Shown here one piece after another: positions 8,459-14,638 of a stretch of DNA of 23,022 nucleotides. Source of the DNA: Deltaproteobacteria bacterium (GTDB taxonomy: Bacteria; Bdellovibrionota_F; JAHFAK01). Every line of letters starts with the position of its first letter. Position 1 is the stretch's first letter. Below the pieces are notes generated by a model. It did no database searches, was not told where the DNA came from, and saw nothing but the letters and a program-made list of their open reading frames with translations. The position numbers and the translations under genes were made by a program. The stretch is taken from contig JAHFAK010000005.1 of NCBI GenBank assembly GCA_023250585.1, positions 1 through 23,022 on the forward strand, written 5' to 3'.

Positions 8459-11071
8459 ATGCAATCTTTAAAGACAAAAAATATCTTAATTCTCTGCTCA
8501 TTGTTACTGATCATCGGTTGTGGCCGACGACTCATTGATGATATTACAAGTTCTGGGAACGATAGTAATATCGAGGATACCGCAAAAAATGAGCCAATCA
8601 CCCTTCAACTCCTTATAAGTGCAGCTTCTCAAGGGGCACTTCCGGGCCTTTTAGGAAAACAAGCTATTCCTGGTGCGAGCAGTTTTTTATTAAAAAATGT
8701 TTCATCTACGCTTTCTTCTGATGAAGAAGCACTCTTATATGTTGGTCTTCTGAAACAAGATAATCTGGTTCAAACAATTCTTGGCTCTCTATTTGGTTCT
8801 GAAGAAGATAATAGTTGCGATCCTTATGTGTTAGCTCAATTAAGCTATGATGAAAAAATTAGTTTATCTATTTGCACGGGGAGTTACTTATTTATGATAG
8901 TTAAAGTAGCTTCTGCAGATAATCTTGCTGATTATGAAATCATTGCTATGGGAACGAAGGAAATAGATGTTACCAGTACTATTGATAGCGTCTTTAAGCT
9001 TGATGTTGATTCTAATGGCAATCTCTTAATTTCAAATTATACGGAACTCATTGAATCAGGAGCTTTAATCGAAACAAATGAAGATGTTCCTTATTATAAA
9101 ACTCTTGATGGAAGTTATGATGTTTCCATAGACTTCACCGCGAATCTTTCCGGGCTGAATTTAAGTGCATTAGGGAAGAATTCAACTGAAGGGACCGCAG
9201 AAGGAGGCATAGGAGATAAAGATGATTATAAATCATTTACTCTTGATATTGCCCAGAGACTTGAAAGTGATGGCACATTAAAAAGCGAATTAGTAGCAGA
9301 ATCTTCACTCACCAGTTCATTTTTGAATGGCTCAGTTGAACCAATTAAAGTTCCTTTTGTTGAGTCAGGATGTTTTCGTTTTGATTTAGAATATCGAATT
9401 CCTTATGGAGCAAGCGGGACTTGTGAAAAAATTATCAATTTTAATTCAAGCTTTGCATGTTTTACTGATGTGATATCGTCCGTGTATGATGCAGGCGGGG
9501 CAGATATTGTAGGATCTTTTCAAGTAGTCGAAACAATTTCAGGAGAAAATTGTCCTATCATGCAAGAAACCCAATTTGCTAATGCAAATGGTGTGTTTAA
9601 GATGACTAAAAAAGGTGATCCTTCTACAACGTATGAACAAGCACAAGTTGCTATAACCGAAGCAAGTGCCCAGGCCACGATTCAAATTCCAACTAAATCC
9701 TACAGTGTAAGTATTTCTGATCTTGCAAAAGGGAGCTGGTGTTACGATAAAAATTATAGTTATTCTCAGATGAGTGAGACACAGTTAAAAGCTCTGCTTT
9801 TAGCATCAAAACTTATTACAAGTTCTGATGCAACTGAACTGAGTGCTGATATCGGTGTTGCAAGTGGGGTCGTTCAGTTCTCTGTCGGTTCACTCAGTGA
9901 CACATTAAATTTGGAAGCAAATTATGGTTATGCCTATGCGTATAAAGATTTTGTAAGTACTCCGTACAAAGTCAGCGGCGGATGTTATTCAACAAAGAGT
10001 AATGATCAGGACCTCCTCAGTTGTTATGTTAATATGTATGATAGTGCGACCTACACGGTTCCCTATTGTGCAGTCTATGCTACTTTTACGACAGATCCGT
10101 TGGCTAAAGCAGATCTCGGTATTACTCCACCTCCATCGGGTACAATTTCTTCAAGTACCAATACCGACTCAAAAGGCCAATACATCGATATAGCAAAATG
10201 GAAAGAGTATAATTATTTTACAATGTTGGGAAATTGTAATTCATACGGAGACATCGCGAATCTCTATAATGGAACTGAGGCTTATCTCAAAGTTGAAAAA
10301 AACACTGACGGCAATATTGTTTTTACTTTTAATGATGCCAATGGAAATCTTATTTATAAGAATGAAGCTCTTATAAATGATAACTATTACTCTTATACAT
10401 GTGATTCGAACAACAATAAGTTGTGTACGTCAGTTTCTATCGATAAGAATTACTATTCGTTATATGTGAGCGTCTATGATTATTACAGCAATAGCGCTAA
10501 TTGTAATCTCTATCTCTCCATTACCTCGGATTATAATTTTAACTACACACCTGTTGCATTATCAAATCAAGTGTATAAAGCGACTCTGCAGGAAACAAAT
10601 CAATGGGGAGGTAAGGATTATTGGACTGATGCAAGCTGTGACAAAGGAGATTACAAGGCCTTCTTTGGAACAGAAACGTTCCCCACCGATATAGTTTTTC
10701 AAGTAACGTTGGATGCGAGCACAAAGAAGGTTAACATTGTTGCAGAAATTAACAAAAGCAATAGTGATTCAAGTGATGATAAAGAAATAACCGTTTCAGT
10801 AGATCCTACACTCAATACGTGGGATGTGCTGAATGGAAAAACAAGCTACTCATTTTATAATAATGGTCAACAGCTTGCCGTTAATTTATCAAATGGGAGA
10901 ACATCATCAGCAAATCTCAGTACTTCAGGATCTCTTACTCTTGAAGATACATCAAATAGTAAATATCCCACCTATCAATATTTTTCTATGTATTATTCCC
11001 GTTACGATAATTCATATTACAATTACTGTTACATTTCAGTATATCCATCAAAGATAGAAAAAGTAGAATAG
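8459..11071 (+). CDS. Tyr/Cys-rich exported lipoprotein, unknown function
   Basis: An 870-residue lipoprotein with signal peptide ending LIIGC. The ATG at 8459 is preferred to the in-frame ATG at 8453: GGAGG (8448-8452) abuts 8453 directly but is 6 bases from 8459. The N-terminal 400 residues show no family I recognise; they are rich in Ser, Leu and acidic residues. The C-terminal half contains three degenerate modules of about 110-150 residues. Each opens near a Trp/aromatic-Cys (SWCYDKN near 426, LGNCNSYGD near 593, DASCDKGDY near 724) and closes with a Tyr-rich strand pair holding a Cys (near 520-538, 665-681, 840-866). Eleven of the last 36 residues are Tyr. This suggests disulfide-stabilised beta domains on the cell surface. 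It has its own promoter and converges on gspC across a long hairpin. Confidence 0.85.
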   Translation: MQSLKTKNILILCSLLLIIGCGRRLIDDITSSGNDSNIEDTAKNEPITLQLLISAASQGALPGLLGKQAIPGASSFLLKNVSSTLSSDEEALLYVGLLKQDNLVQTILGSLFGSEEDNSCDPYVLAQLSYDEKISLSICTGSYLFMIVKVASADNLADYEIIAMGTKEIDVTSTIDSVFKLDVDSNGNLLISNYTELIESGALIETNEDVPYYKTLDGSYDVSIDFTANLSGLNLSALGKNSTEGTAEGGIGDKDDYKSFTLDIAQRLESDGTLKSELVAESSLTSSFLNGSVEPIKVPFVESGCFRFDLEYRIPYGASGTCEKIINFNSSFACFTDVISSVYDAGGADIVGSFQVVETISGENCPIMQETQFANANGVFKMTKKGDPSTTYEQAQVAITEASAQATIQIPTKSYSVSISDLAKGSWCYDKNYSYSQMSETQLKALLLASKLITSSDATELSADIGVASGVVQFSVGSLSDTLNLEANYGYAYAYKDFVSTPYKVSGGCYSTKSNDQDLLSCYVNMYDSATYTVPYCAVYATFTTDPLAKADLGITPPPSGTISSSTNTDSKGQYIDIAKWKEYNYFTMLGNCNSYGDIANLYNGTEAYLKVEKNTDGNIVFTFNDANGNLIYKNEALINDNYYSYTCDSNNNKLCTSVSIDKNYYSLYVSVYDYYSNSANCNLYLSITSDYNFNYTPVALSNQVYKATLQETNQWGGKDYWTDASCDKGDYKAFFGTETFPTDIVFQVTLDASTKKVNIVAEINKSNSDSSDDKEITVSVDPTLNTWDVLNGKTSYSFYNNGQQLAVNLSNGRTSSANLSTSGSLTLEDTSNSKYPTYQYFSMYYSRYDNSYYNYCYISVYPSKIEKVE

Positions 11072-11094
11072 TAAGGACGGTTTTATTTCTGTAA

Positions 11095-11211
11095 CAGGAG
11101 GAGGATCTATGTTCTTTTTTAATTTTCTATCGATCGCGCTTTCCTGTTCTTAATAGTATTATGGAAGCGACGTCGATAGAAAATTAAAAAAGAACATAGA
11201 TCCTCCTCCTG
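11095..11211. repeat. 117-bp hairpin with perfect 39-bp arms between convergent genes
   Basis: Bases 11095-11133 and 11173-11211 are exact inverted copies. Inside them CGCTTTCC and GGAAGCG pair again around an AT-rich loop. It occupies most of the 152-base gap between the lipoprotein gene and the convergent gspC, and is a plausible bidirectional terminator. Each arm carries GGAGGAGG-ATCT-ATG, so both strands show a ribosome site followed by a Phe-rich micro-frame (plus 11109-11153, 14 residues; minus 11159-11197, 12 residues). Whether these are translated is unknown. Confidence 0.85.
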
Positions 11212-11223
11212 AATATCTAGTGA

Positions 11224-12138
11224 TTACTTCACTTCGTAGGTTCGCGTGAAGCGTTCTCCATCTCTTTCGATCTGAATCTCGAAGACTTTTTCTTTCTGAA
11301 GTGTTTCGAAGAGTGTAAATACTGACTTGAGATCATCCAACGTTTTATTATTCACTTTAACAATAATATCATTATTGAGAATTTTTAGTTCATCAAAAAT
11401 ACTTCCGGGGTCGATGTCCAGGATTCTAAAACCTTCAATTTTTCCATCGACGGTATTAGGCATTGAAGCAGCATTAAAAAGAATTTGATTAATATTTTTT
11501 AAAGCCTTATCGAAGCGTGTTTTATCAATAGCGAATTTGTTTTTTTCTACCTCAGTAATACCGCCTTCATAACCATCATTTAATCCTTGAACTGCTGATG
11601 AATAGTTTTCTACAAATTCAATTTCAGGTTCATTTTGTTCAATCTCAAGATACTCACGGTGATAATCACGAATGAAGATTACTTTATTCCGAGATATTTC
11701 AGTTATCTTCCCATCGTTACCATCAAGGGTATCATCAATTTGGTAGCGATCCGAAGTCCCATCTGTTTCAATAATTGCCACTGATGATTCTTTTGATTTC
11801 GTCACAATTGTTCCTATCAATTTTGCATTAAGTGAAGATTTTATCGGCGTGGAACTAAGATCCAATGTGGGTTTTGCTGGAGCTATATTTTCTGCTTGTT
11901 TTTCATCAGGAGAATGCTTTTCTGAATCAAAAATATTTCGGTCGATAATTTTGTCGTACATGCGAATGTCCTTTTGCTCTCGGAGAGAGGATATTGCGGG
12001 GACAATTTCTTTTACAGCGGGAGGATTACTAAAACCTATGCTCATAACCACGGTAGTAGTTAGATTTGCAAGACTTACGGCAAGAAGACTCAACAAAAAT
12101 AAGTTTAAGAGCAGTCTATATTGAATAAAAAAACTCAT
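11224..12138 (-). CDS. gspC: Type II secretion system protein GspC
   Basis: The inner-membrane clamp protein that links the type II secretion assembly platform to the outer-membrane secretin. Numbered from the ATG at 12138 (304 residues), a short cytoplasmic start is followed by one membrane helix (about 8-28). The periplasmic homology region (about 62-170) contains the DRNIF motif and the strand pattern LIGTIVTK...SVAIIE...YQIDD typical of GspC. A C-terminal PDZ domain follows (about 205-304: FRILDIDPGSIFDELKILNNDIIVKVNN pattern). A TTG at 12174 is in frame and would add 12 residues; neither start has a good ribosome site, and the ATG gives the more usual topology. The gene lies 15-50 bases behind the transglycosylase gene and is probably co-transcribed with it. 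No other gsp genes are present in the window. Confidence 0.85.
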   Translation of the reverse strand: MSFFIQYRLLLNLFLLSLLAVSLANLTTTVVMSIGFSNPPAVKEIVPAISSLREQKDIRMYDKIIDRNIFDSEKHSPDEKQAENIAPAKPTLDLSSTPIKSSLNAKLIGTIVTKSKESSVAIIETDGTSDRYQIDDTLDGNDGKITEISRNKVIFIRDYHREYLEIEQNEPEIEFVENYSSAVQGLNDGYEGGITEVEKNKFAIDKTRFDKALKNINQILFNAASMPNTVDGKIEGFRILDIDPGSIFDELKILNNDIIVKVNNKTLDDLKSVFTLFETLQKEKVFEIQIERDGERFTRTYEVK

Positions 12139-12189
12139 ACCAATAAGTATAGCATAAACTAATAAGTGTCTCAAGATATAGAGTATCTT

Positions 12190-13014
12190 TTATAATTGGT
12201 TCGTTGTTTCTTCTTTGGGTATCAAATCAAGGATAGTAGAAGCATATGCGCTAATTTCATCATACCGAAATTCAACAAGATCGTAATCAATTTCTCCATT
12301 AACGATGACCCCATTGCCAGACGCATTATCAATGATCGCCATATAGATAGGAGTATTTTCAATGGATTTTCCGAAAAGTGGCAAAATTAATTCATCAAAC
12401 ATAAAAGTTGTGCTGGGATGATCAATGAGAAAGAGAGCATCTACGAGTGTTCCAATTCCGGCATTATAGCCTGTTAAAAGAATTTTTTTATATTCTTTAG
12501 GATCTGTCGGTCGCCCACCTTTTTTATTGTAATAGAGATTATCAAGTCTTTGGACAAGTAATTCAAAAGCTCTCACACCCGCAAAGATAGATTGTTCGGG
12601 ATCAAAAGGATTATCAAAATAAAATCCCAGTTTTCCTGGATATAAATTTATATCTTCAATACCGATGGAAGTAAATTGCAGGAGACCTTTCGCGCCTGTG
12701 TCGCTTTCGGCATACTGATTGAAACTACTTTCTACAGCAATAAGGGCTTTATATTCAATAAAGACAAGATTTGAGGCTGTAAGTTTTTCTAGGGCTGCTG
12801 TGATCGTTGGATCAAATCGATTCTGAATAGCCTTATCGAAGCCTATGACTTCAGTGGCGCTGTAATCAGTTGTATAGTCGGTATTCTGATCGGTTGCATT
12901 CGGGGATGTATTTTGAGAATTTTCTTCAGTGCCTGATGGGGGATCATTTAAAGGACCCACAAAGCATGAAGCCAGAATAAAGAGAGAGACTAAATAAAGA
13001 CAATGTTTAAACAC
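12190..13014 (-). CDS. Lytic transglycosylase (SLT domain) lipoprotein
   Basis: A 274-residue lipoprotein with lipobox LASC (C17) and a Ser/Thr/Asn-rich linker to about residue 55. Its SLT/lysozyme-like domain spans about 85-220. The family signatures are the catalytic glutamate in AVESSFN (E95), GAKGLLQF (107-114) and GYNAG (182-186, normally AYNxG). It should cleave peptidoglycan glycan strands on the periplasmic side of the outer membrane. Placed directly before gspC, it may open the wall for the secretion machine. The start is GTG. An in-frame TGA 15 bases upstream leaves no other start that keeps the signal peptide, there is no ribosome site, and a TATAAT ends only 6 bases before the GTG, so translation is probably leaderless. 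Confidence 0.85.
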   Translation of the reverse strand: MFKHCLYLVSLFILASCFVGPLNDPPSGTEENSQNTSPNATDQNTDYTTDYSATEVIGFDKAIQNRFDPTITAALEKLTASNLVFIEYKALIAVESSFNQYAESDTGAKGLLQFTSIGIEDINLYPGKLGFYFDNPFDPEQSIFAGVRAFELLVQRLDNLYYNKKGGRPTDPKEYKKILLTGYNAGIGTLVDALFLIDHPSTTFMFDELILPLFGKSIENTPIYMAIIDNASGNGVIVNGEIDYDLVEFRYDEISAYASTILDLIPKEETTNQL

Positions 13015-13020
13015 ACAAAA

Positions 13021-13048
13021 ATTATATCAATGACCGTAGAAGTTTCAA
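13021..13048 (-). promoter_or_regulatory. Promoter of the transglycosylase-gspC unit, leaderless layout
   Basis: On the minus strand, TTGAAA (13048-13043), 16 bases, then TATAAT (13026-13021). With a normal start distance the first transcribed base falls at or within a base or two of the GTG at 13014. Confidence 0.6.
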
Positions 13049-13089
13049 GGAACAAAAGGTAGGGACCTTTTTGGGAGTATAAAAAAGAC

Positions 13090-13120
13090 TAGACTAATTT
13101 TATTGAAGGATTAGTATTAT
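13090..13120 (+). promoter_or_regulatory. Conserved TAGACTAATT...TATTAT box, gene 1 of the array
   Basis: TAGACTAATT at 13090-13099 and TATTAT at 13115-13120, upstream of the first small secreted-protein gene. The same arrangement, with 19 bases between TAGACT and TATTAT, occurs at 14189-14219. A version with a 16-base spacer lies at 13439-13466. TATTAT is a plausible -10; TAGACT may be a weak -35 or an activator site. Confidence 0.5.
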
Positions 13121-13161
13121 ACATCGTATTGGTTACAAACATACTTAGAAAGGAGTAAACC

Positions 13162-13389
13162 ATGAAAAAATTATTAGTACTCGTAGTTTCATTGTTTCTT
13201 GTAGCTCAGGTTGTAATTGCTAAGCAGCATGAAAAATCTGCTATGAAGCCTTCTATGAAGGAAGGAACAGAAACAACAAAGGAAGCTTGCATGCAAAACA
13301 AGGGTCAATGGGAAGAAATGTGGAATGCTGACAAGACAAAAAAAGACTGGAAATGTATGCATGAAGAAAAAGCTACAGAAACAAAGTAA
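13162..13389 (+). CDS. Small secreted Cys/Trp protein, paralogue 1
   Basis: A 75-residue protein with a signal peptide cleaved near residue 20 (VVIA) and a mature part of about 55 charged residues. It has two cysteines (C43, C65) bracketing three tryptophans (W50, W54, W63) in a C-x(6)-W-x(3)-WNADKTK-x-DWKC pattern. The two next genes share this pattern, and WNADKTK is identical in paralogue 3. The Cys pair could form a disulfide in the periplasm. The family is not one I can name, although a Cys...Gly...Trp...Cys layout is widespread in short exported proteins. AGAAAGGAGT lies 5 bases before the ATG, as in all four genes of the array. Confidence 0.8.
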   Translation: MKKLLVLVVSLFLVAQVVIAKQHEKSAMKPSMKEGTETTKEACMQNKGQWEEMWNADKTKKDWKCMHEEKATETK

Positions 13390-13438
13390 AGCTTAACAAA
13401 GATGCCTTAAGCGGGCTCCCCTCGTAGAGTAAAAAATC

Positions 13439-13466
13439 TAGACAAATTGTATGTAATAGCTATTAT
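13439..13466 (+). promoter_or_regulatory. Conserved TAGACAAATT...TATTAT box, gene 2 of the array
   Basis: TAGACA (13439-13444), a near-consensus -35, 16 bases, then TATTAT (13461-13466). It is the most promoter-like of the three boxes and would drive paralogues 2 and 3 together. A short GCTTAA/TTAAGC inverted repeat lies upstream (13391-13412). Confidence 0.55.
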
Positions 13467-13511
13467 TACTCTTACAAGCATTAACAACAACTTAACAGAA
13501 AGGAGTATGCT

Positions 13512-13721
13512 ATGAAAAAATTAGCATTATTCGTAAGTTTTCTTTTTCTTCTCGTAACAACTGCTGCGTTCGCTAACCAGGATAAATCCACTGCGCAGGT
13601 AAATCCTAGCGATACTAAGAAAGAAGAAAAAGATTGTAAAAAGAAGGGTAAAGGCTTTACCTGGAAAGAAAATACCCAGACAAAAAAATGGGAATGCGTT
13701 CCAGTTGAAAAAGCAAATTAA
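13512..13721 (+). CDS. Small secreted Cys/Trp protein, paralogue 2
   Basis: A 69-residue protein with a signal peptide nearly identical to that of paralogue 3 (MKKL-x-L-x-VSFLFL...AAFA, cleavage near residue 21). The mature chain is highly Lys-rich with C42, W51, W60 and C62. The WNADKTKxDW block of its relatives is shortened here to NTQTKKW, so this copy has lost one Trp. It is followed after 26 bases by paralogue 3, probably in one transcript. The ribosome site AGAAAGGAGT is the same as in its neighbours. Function unknown. Confidence 0.8.
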   Translation: MKKLALFVSFLFLLVTTAAFANQDKSTAQVNPSDTKKEEKDCKKKGKGFTWKENTQTKKWECVPVEKAN

Positions 13722-13747
13722 TTACAATAGTTAGAAAGGAGTGCGCT

Positions 13748-14023
13748 ATGAAAAAGTTAACATTATTGGTGAGTTTTCTTTTTCTTGTAGCAACTGCTGC
13801 ATTTGCTAATTACGCTGCTCAATCTTCTTCTAAAGGAAATGCCGATGCTTCCAAAAAAGCACAAATGGAATGCGAAAAAAAAGAAGGTTACGAGTGGAAA
13901 AAAGTTTGGAATGCTGACAAGACGAAAGAGGACTGGAAATGCGTAGTTAAAGAAAAAGCAAAGTCCAGTGATTCTGACGCGGATGATTCATCAGACACCG
14001 ACGATACCACTGAAACAGAGTAA
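13748..14023 (+). CDS. Small secreted Cys/Trp protein with acidic tail, paralogue 3
   Basis: A 91-residue protein: signal peptide to about residue 20 (TAAFA), then the family core C42, W50, W54, W63, C65 with WNADKTKEDWKC. It alone has an 18-residue tail of Ser, Asp, Thr and Glu. The basic core and acidic tail could neutralise each other or bind cations such as calcium; this is inference. The gene ends shortly before a strong hairpin at 14035-14088 that probably closes the transcript. Confidence 0.8.
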   Translation: MKKLTLLVSFLFLVATAAFANYAAQSSSKGNADASKKAQMECEKKEGYEWKKVWNADKTKEDWKCVVKEKAKSSDSDADDSSDTDDTTETE

Positions 14024-14034
14024 TAGAATACGCG

Positions 14035-14088
14035 TATAAACCTGATTTTCTCGCCTTTAGACAAAGGTGAGAAAATCCCTGGTTTATA
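14035..14088 (+). terminator. Hairpin terminator candidate after the small-protein array
   Basis: TATAAACC, GATTTTCTC and CCTTT pair with AAAGG, GAGAAAATC and GGTTTATA around a 4-base AGAC loop, with only single-base or small bulges between blocks. The downstream sequence TCTTATTGTATT is only moderately T-rich, so efficient intrinsic termination is likely but not certain. Confidence 0.6.
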
Positions 14089-14188
14089 TCTTATTGTATT
14101 ATTCCTTCACGGTGTTAAATGTTTAATGTATTATCACCTCAAATTGTTCTCCCTATATAATTTTTATCAACAATAATAAAGATAGTTG

Positions 14189-14219
14189 TAGACTAATTGG
14201 ATCTAAAGACTACTATTAT
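14189..14219 (+). promoter_or_regulatory. Conserved TAGACTAATT...TATTAT box before the Cys-rich gene
   Basis: TAGACTAATT (14189-14198) and TATTAT (14214-14219), the same words and the same 19-base spacing as at 13090-13120. The palindromic element copy 2 lies between this box and the gene it would serve. Confidence 0.5.
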
Positions 14220-14239
14220 GTATTCTTAAATATTTATTG

Positions 14240-14363
14240 ATACTCAGTCGTATTCAAACGCTAACTGCGTTGGCTTCGTCGTCGGCTCCTCAACGTACTC
14301 ATTACGTACGTTTGCGTCGCCTTCTCCTTGCCGACGTTTATCATTTTGAATGCAACTTAGTAT
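14240..14363 (-). repeat. 124-bp palindromic element, copy 2 (inverted)
   Basis: The reverse complement of this stretch matches 1008-1132 at about 94%, with an uninterrupted 84-base identity (14250-14333). The end at 14240 reads ATACTCAG instead of ATACTAAG. It lies between the TATTAT box and the ribosome site of the gene at 14379, the same placement as copy 1 but in the opposite orientation. Confidence 0.85.
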
Positions 14364-14378
14364 GAGAAAGGAGTCGAG

Positions 14379-14636
14379 ATGAAAAGAGTATTATTGATGC
14401 TCAGTTTACTGTTTGTTTTCGGGCAACTTTCATTTGCATGTGATAAACACCATAAGAAGACAGCATGTCTCAACGAAGACGATAAAAAATGTACAGCCAG
14501 TGCCTGTGATGATACAGCAGAAAAAGGCACGTGCGAGTGTACGCATTCAAAAGAAGCAGTAAAAAAAGATGTGACTACTAAAGAAAAGACTTCGAATGAA
14601 CCTGAAGTAAAAGATACTAAAGAAGTTAAAAAATAG
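14379..14636 (+). CDS. Small exported Cys-rich protein, possible metal binder
   Basis: An 85-residue protein with a signal sequence to about residue 20 (FGQLSFA). The mature chain has six cysteines (C21, C30, C38, C43, C52, C54) and histidines H24, H25 and H56, including an HH pair and a CxC. It then has a 28-residue Lys/Glu/Thr-rich tail without cysteines. The Cys/His density suggests metal binding or disulfides. If C21 is lipidated the protein would be a lipoprotein, but S at -3 argues against a canonical lipobox. It does not have the Cys/Trp core of the three preceding paralogues but shares their ribosome site and promoter-like box. Its stop is 2 bases from the end of the convergent hemC, with no terminator between. 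Confidence 0.8.
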   Translation: MKRVLLMLSLLFVFGQLSFACDKHHKKTACLNEDDKKCTASACDDTAEKGTCECTHSKEAVKKDVTTKEKTSNEPEVKDTKEVKK

Positions 14637-14638
14637 TT

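Noticed and set aside
8210-8464. Minus-strand 84-codon frame across the 8213 palindrome
   Set aside because: It is created by the palindrome and the promoter region of the next gene, and has no supported start or family.
10002-10193. Plus-strand 63-codon frame inside the Tyr-rich lipoprotein gene, and similar ones to 11057
   Set aside because: Alternate frames of a continuous gene with no independent start signals.
12139-12174. TTG start of gspC at 12174
   Set aside because: In frame, but it has no ribosome site and adds a second hydrophobic stretch before the usual GspC start. The ATG at 12138 was preferred, though not proven.
13391-13412. GCTTAA/TTAAGC inverted repeat after paralogue 1 as a terminator
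   Set aside because: Only 6 base pairs, AT-rich, with a 10-base loop and no T-run; too weak to call.
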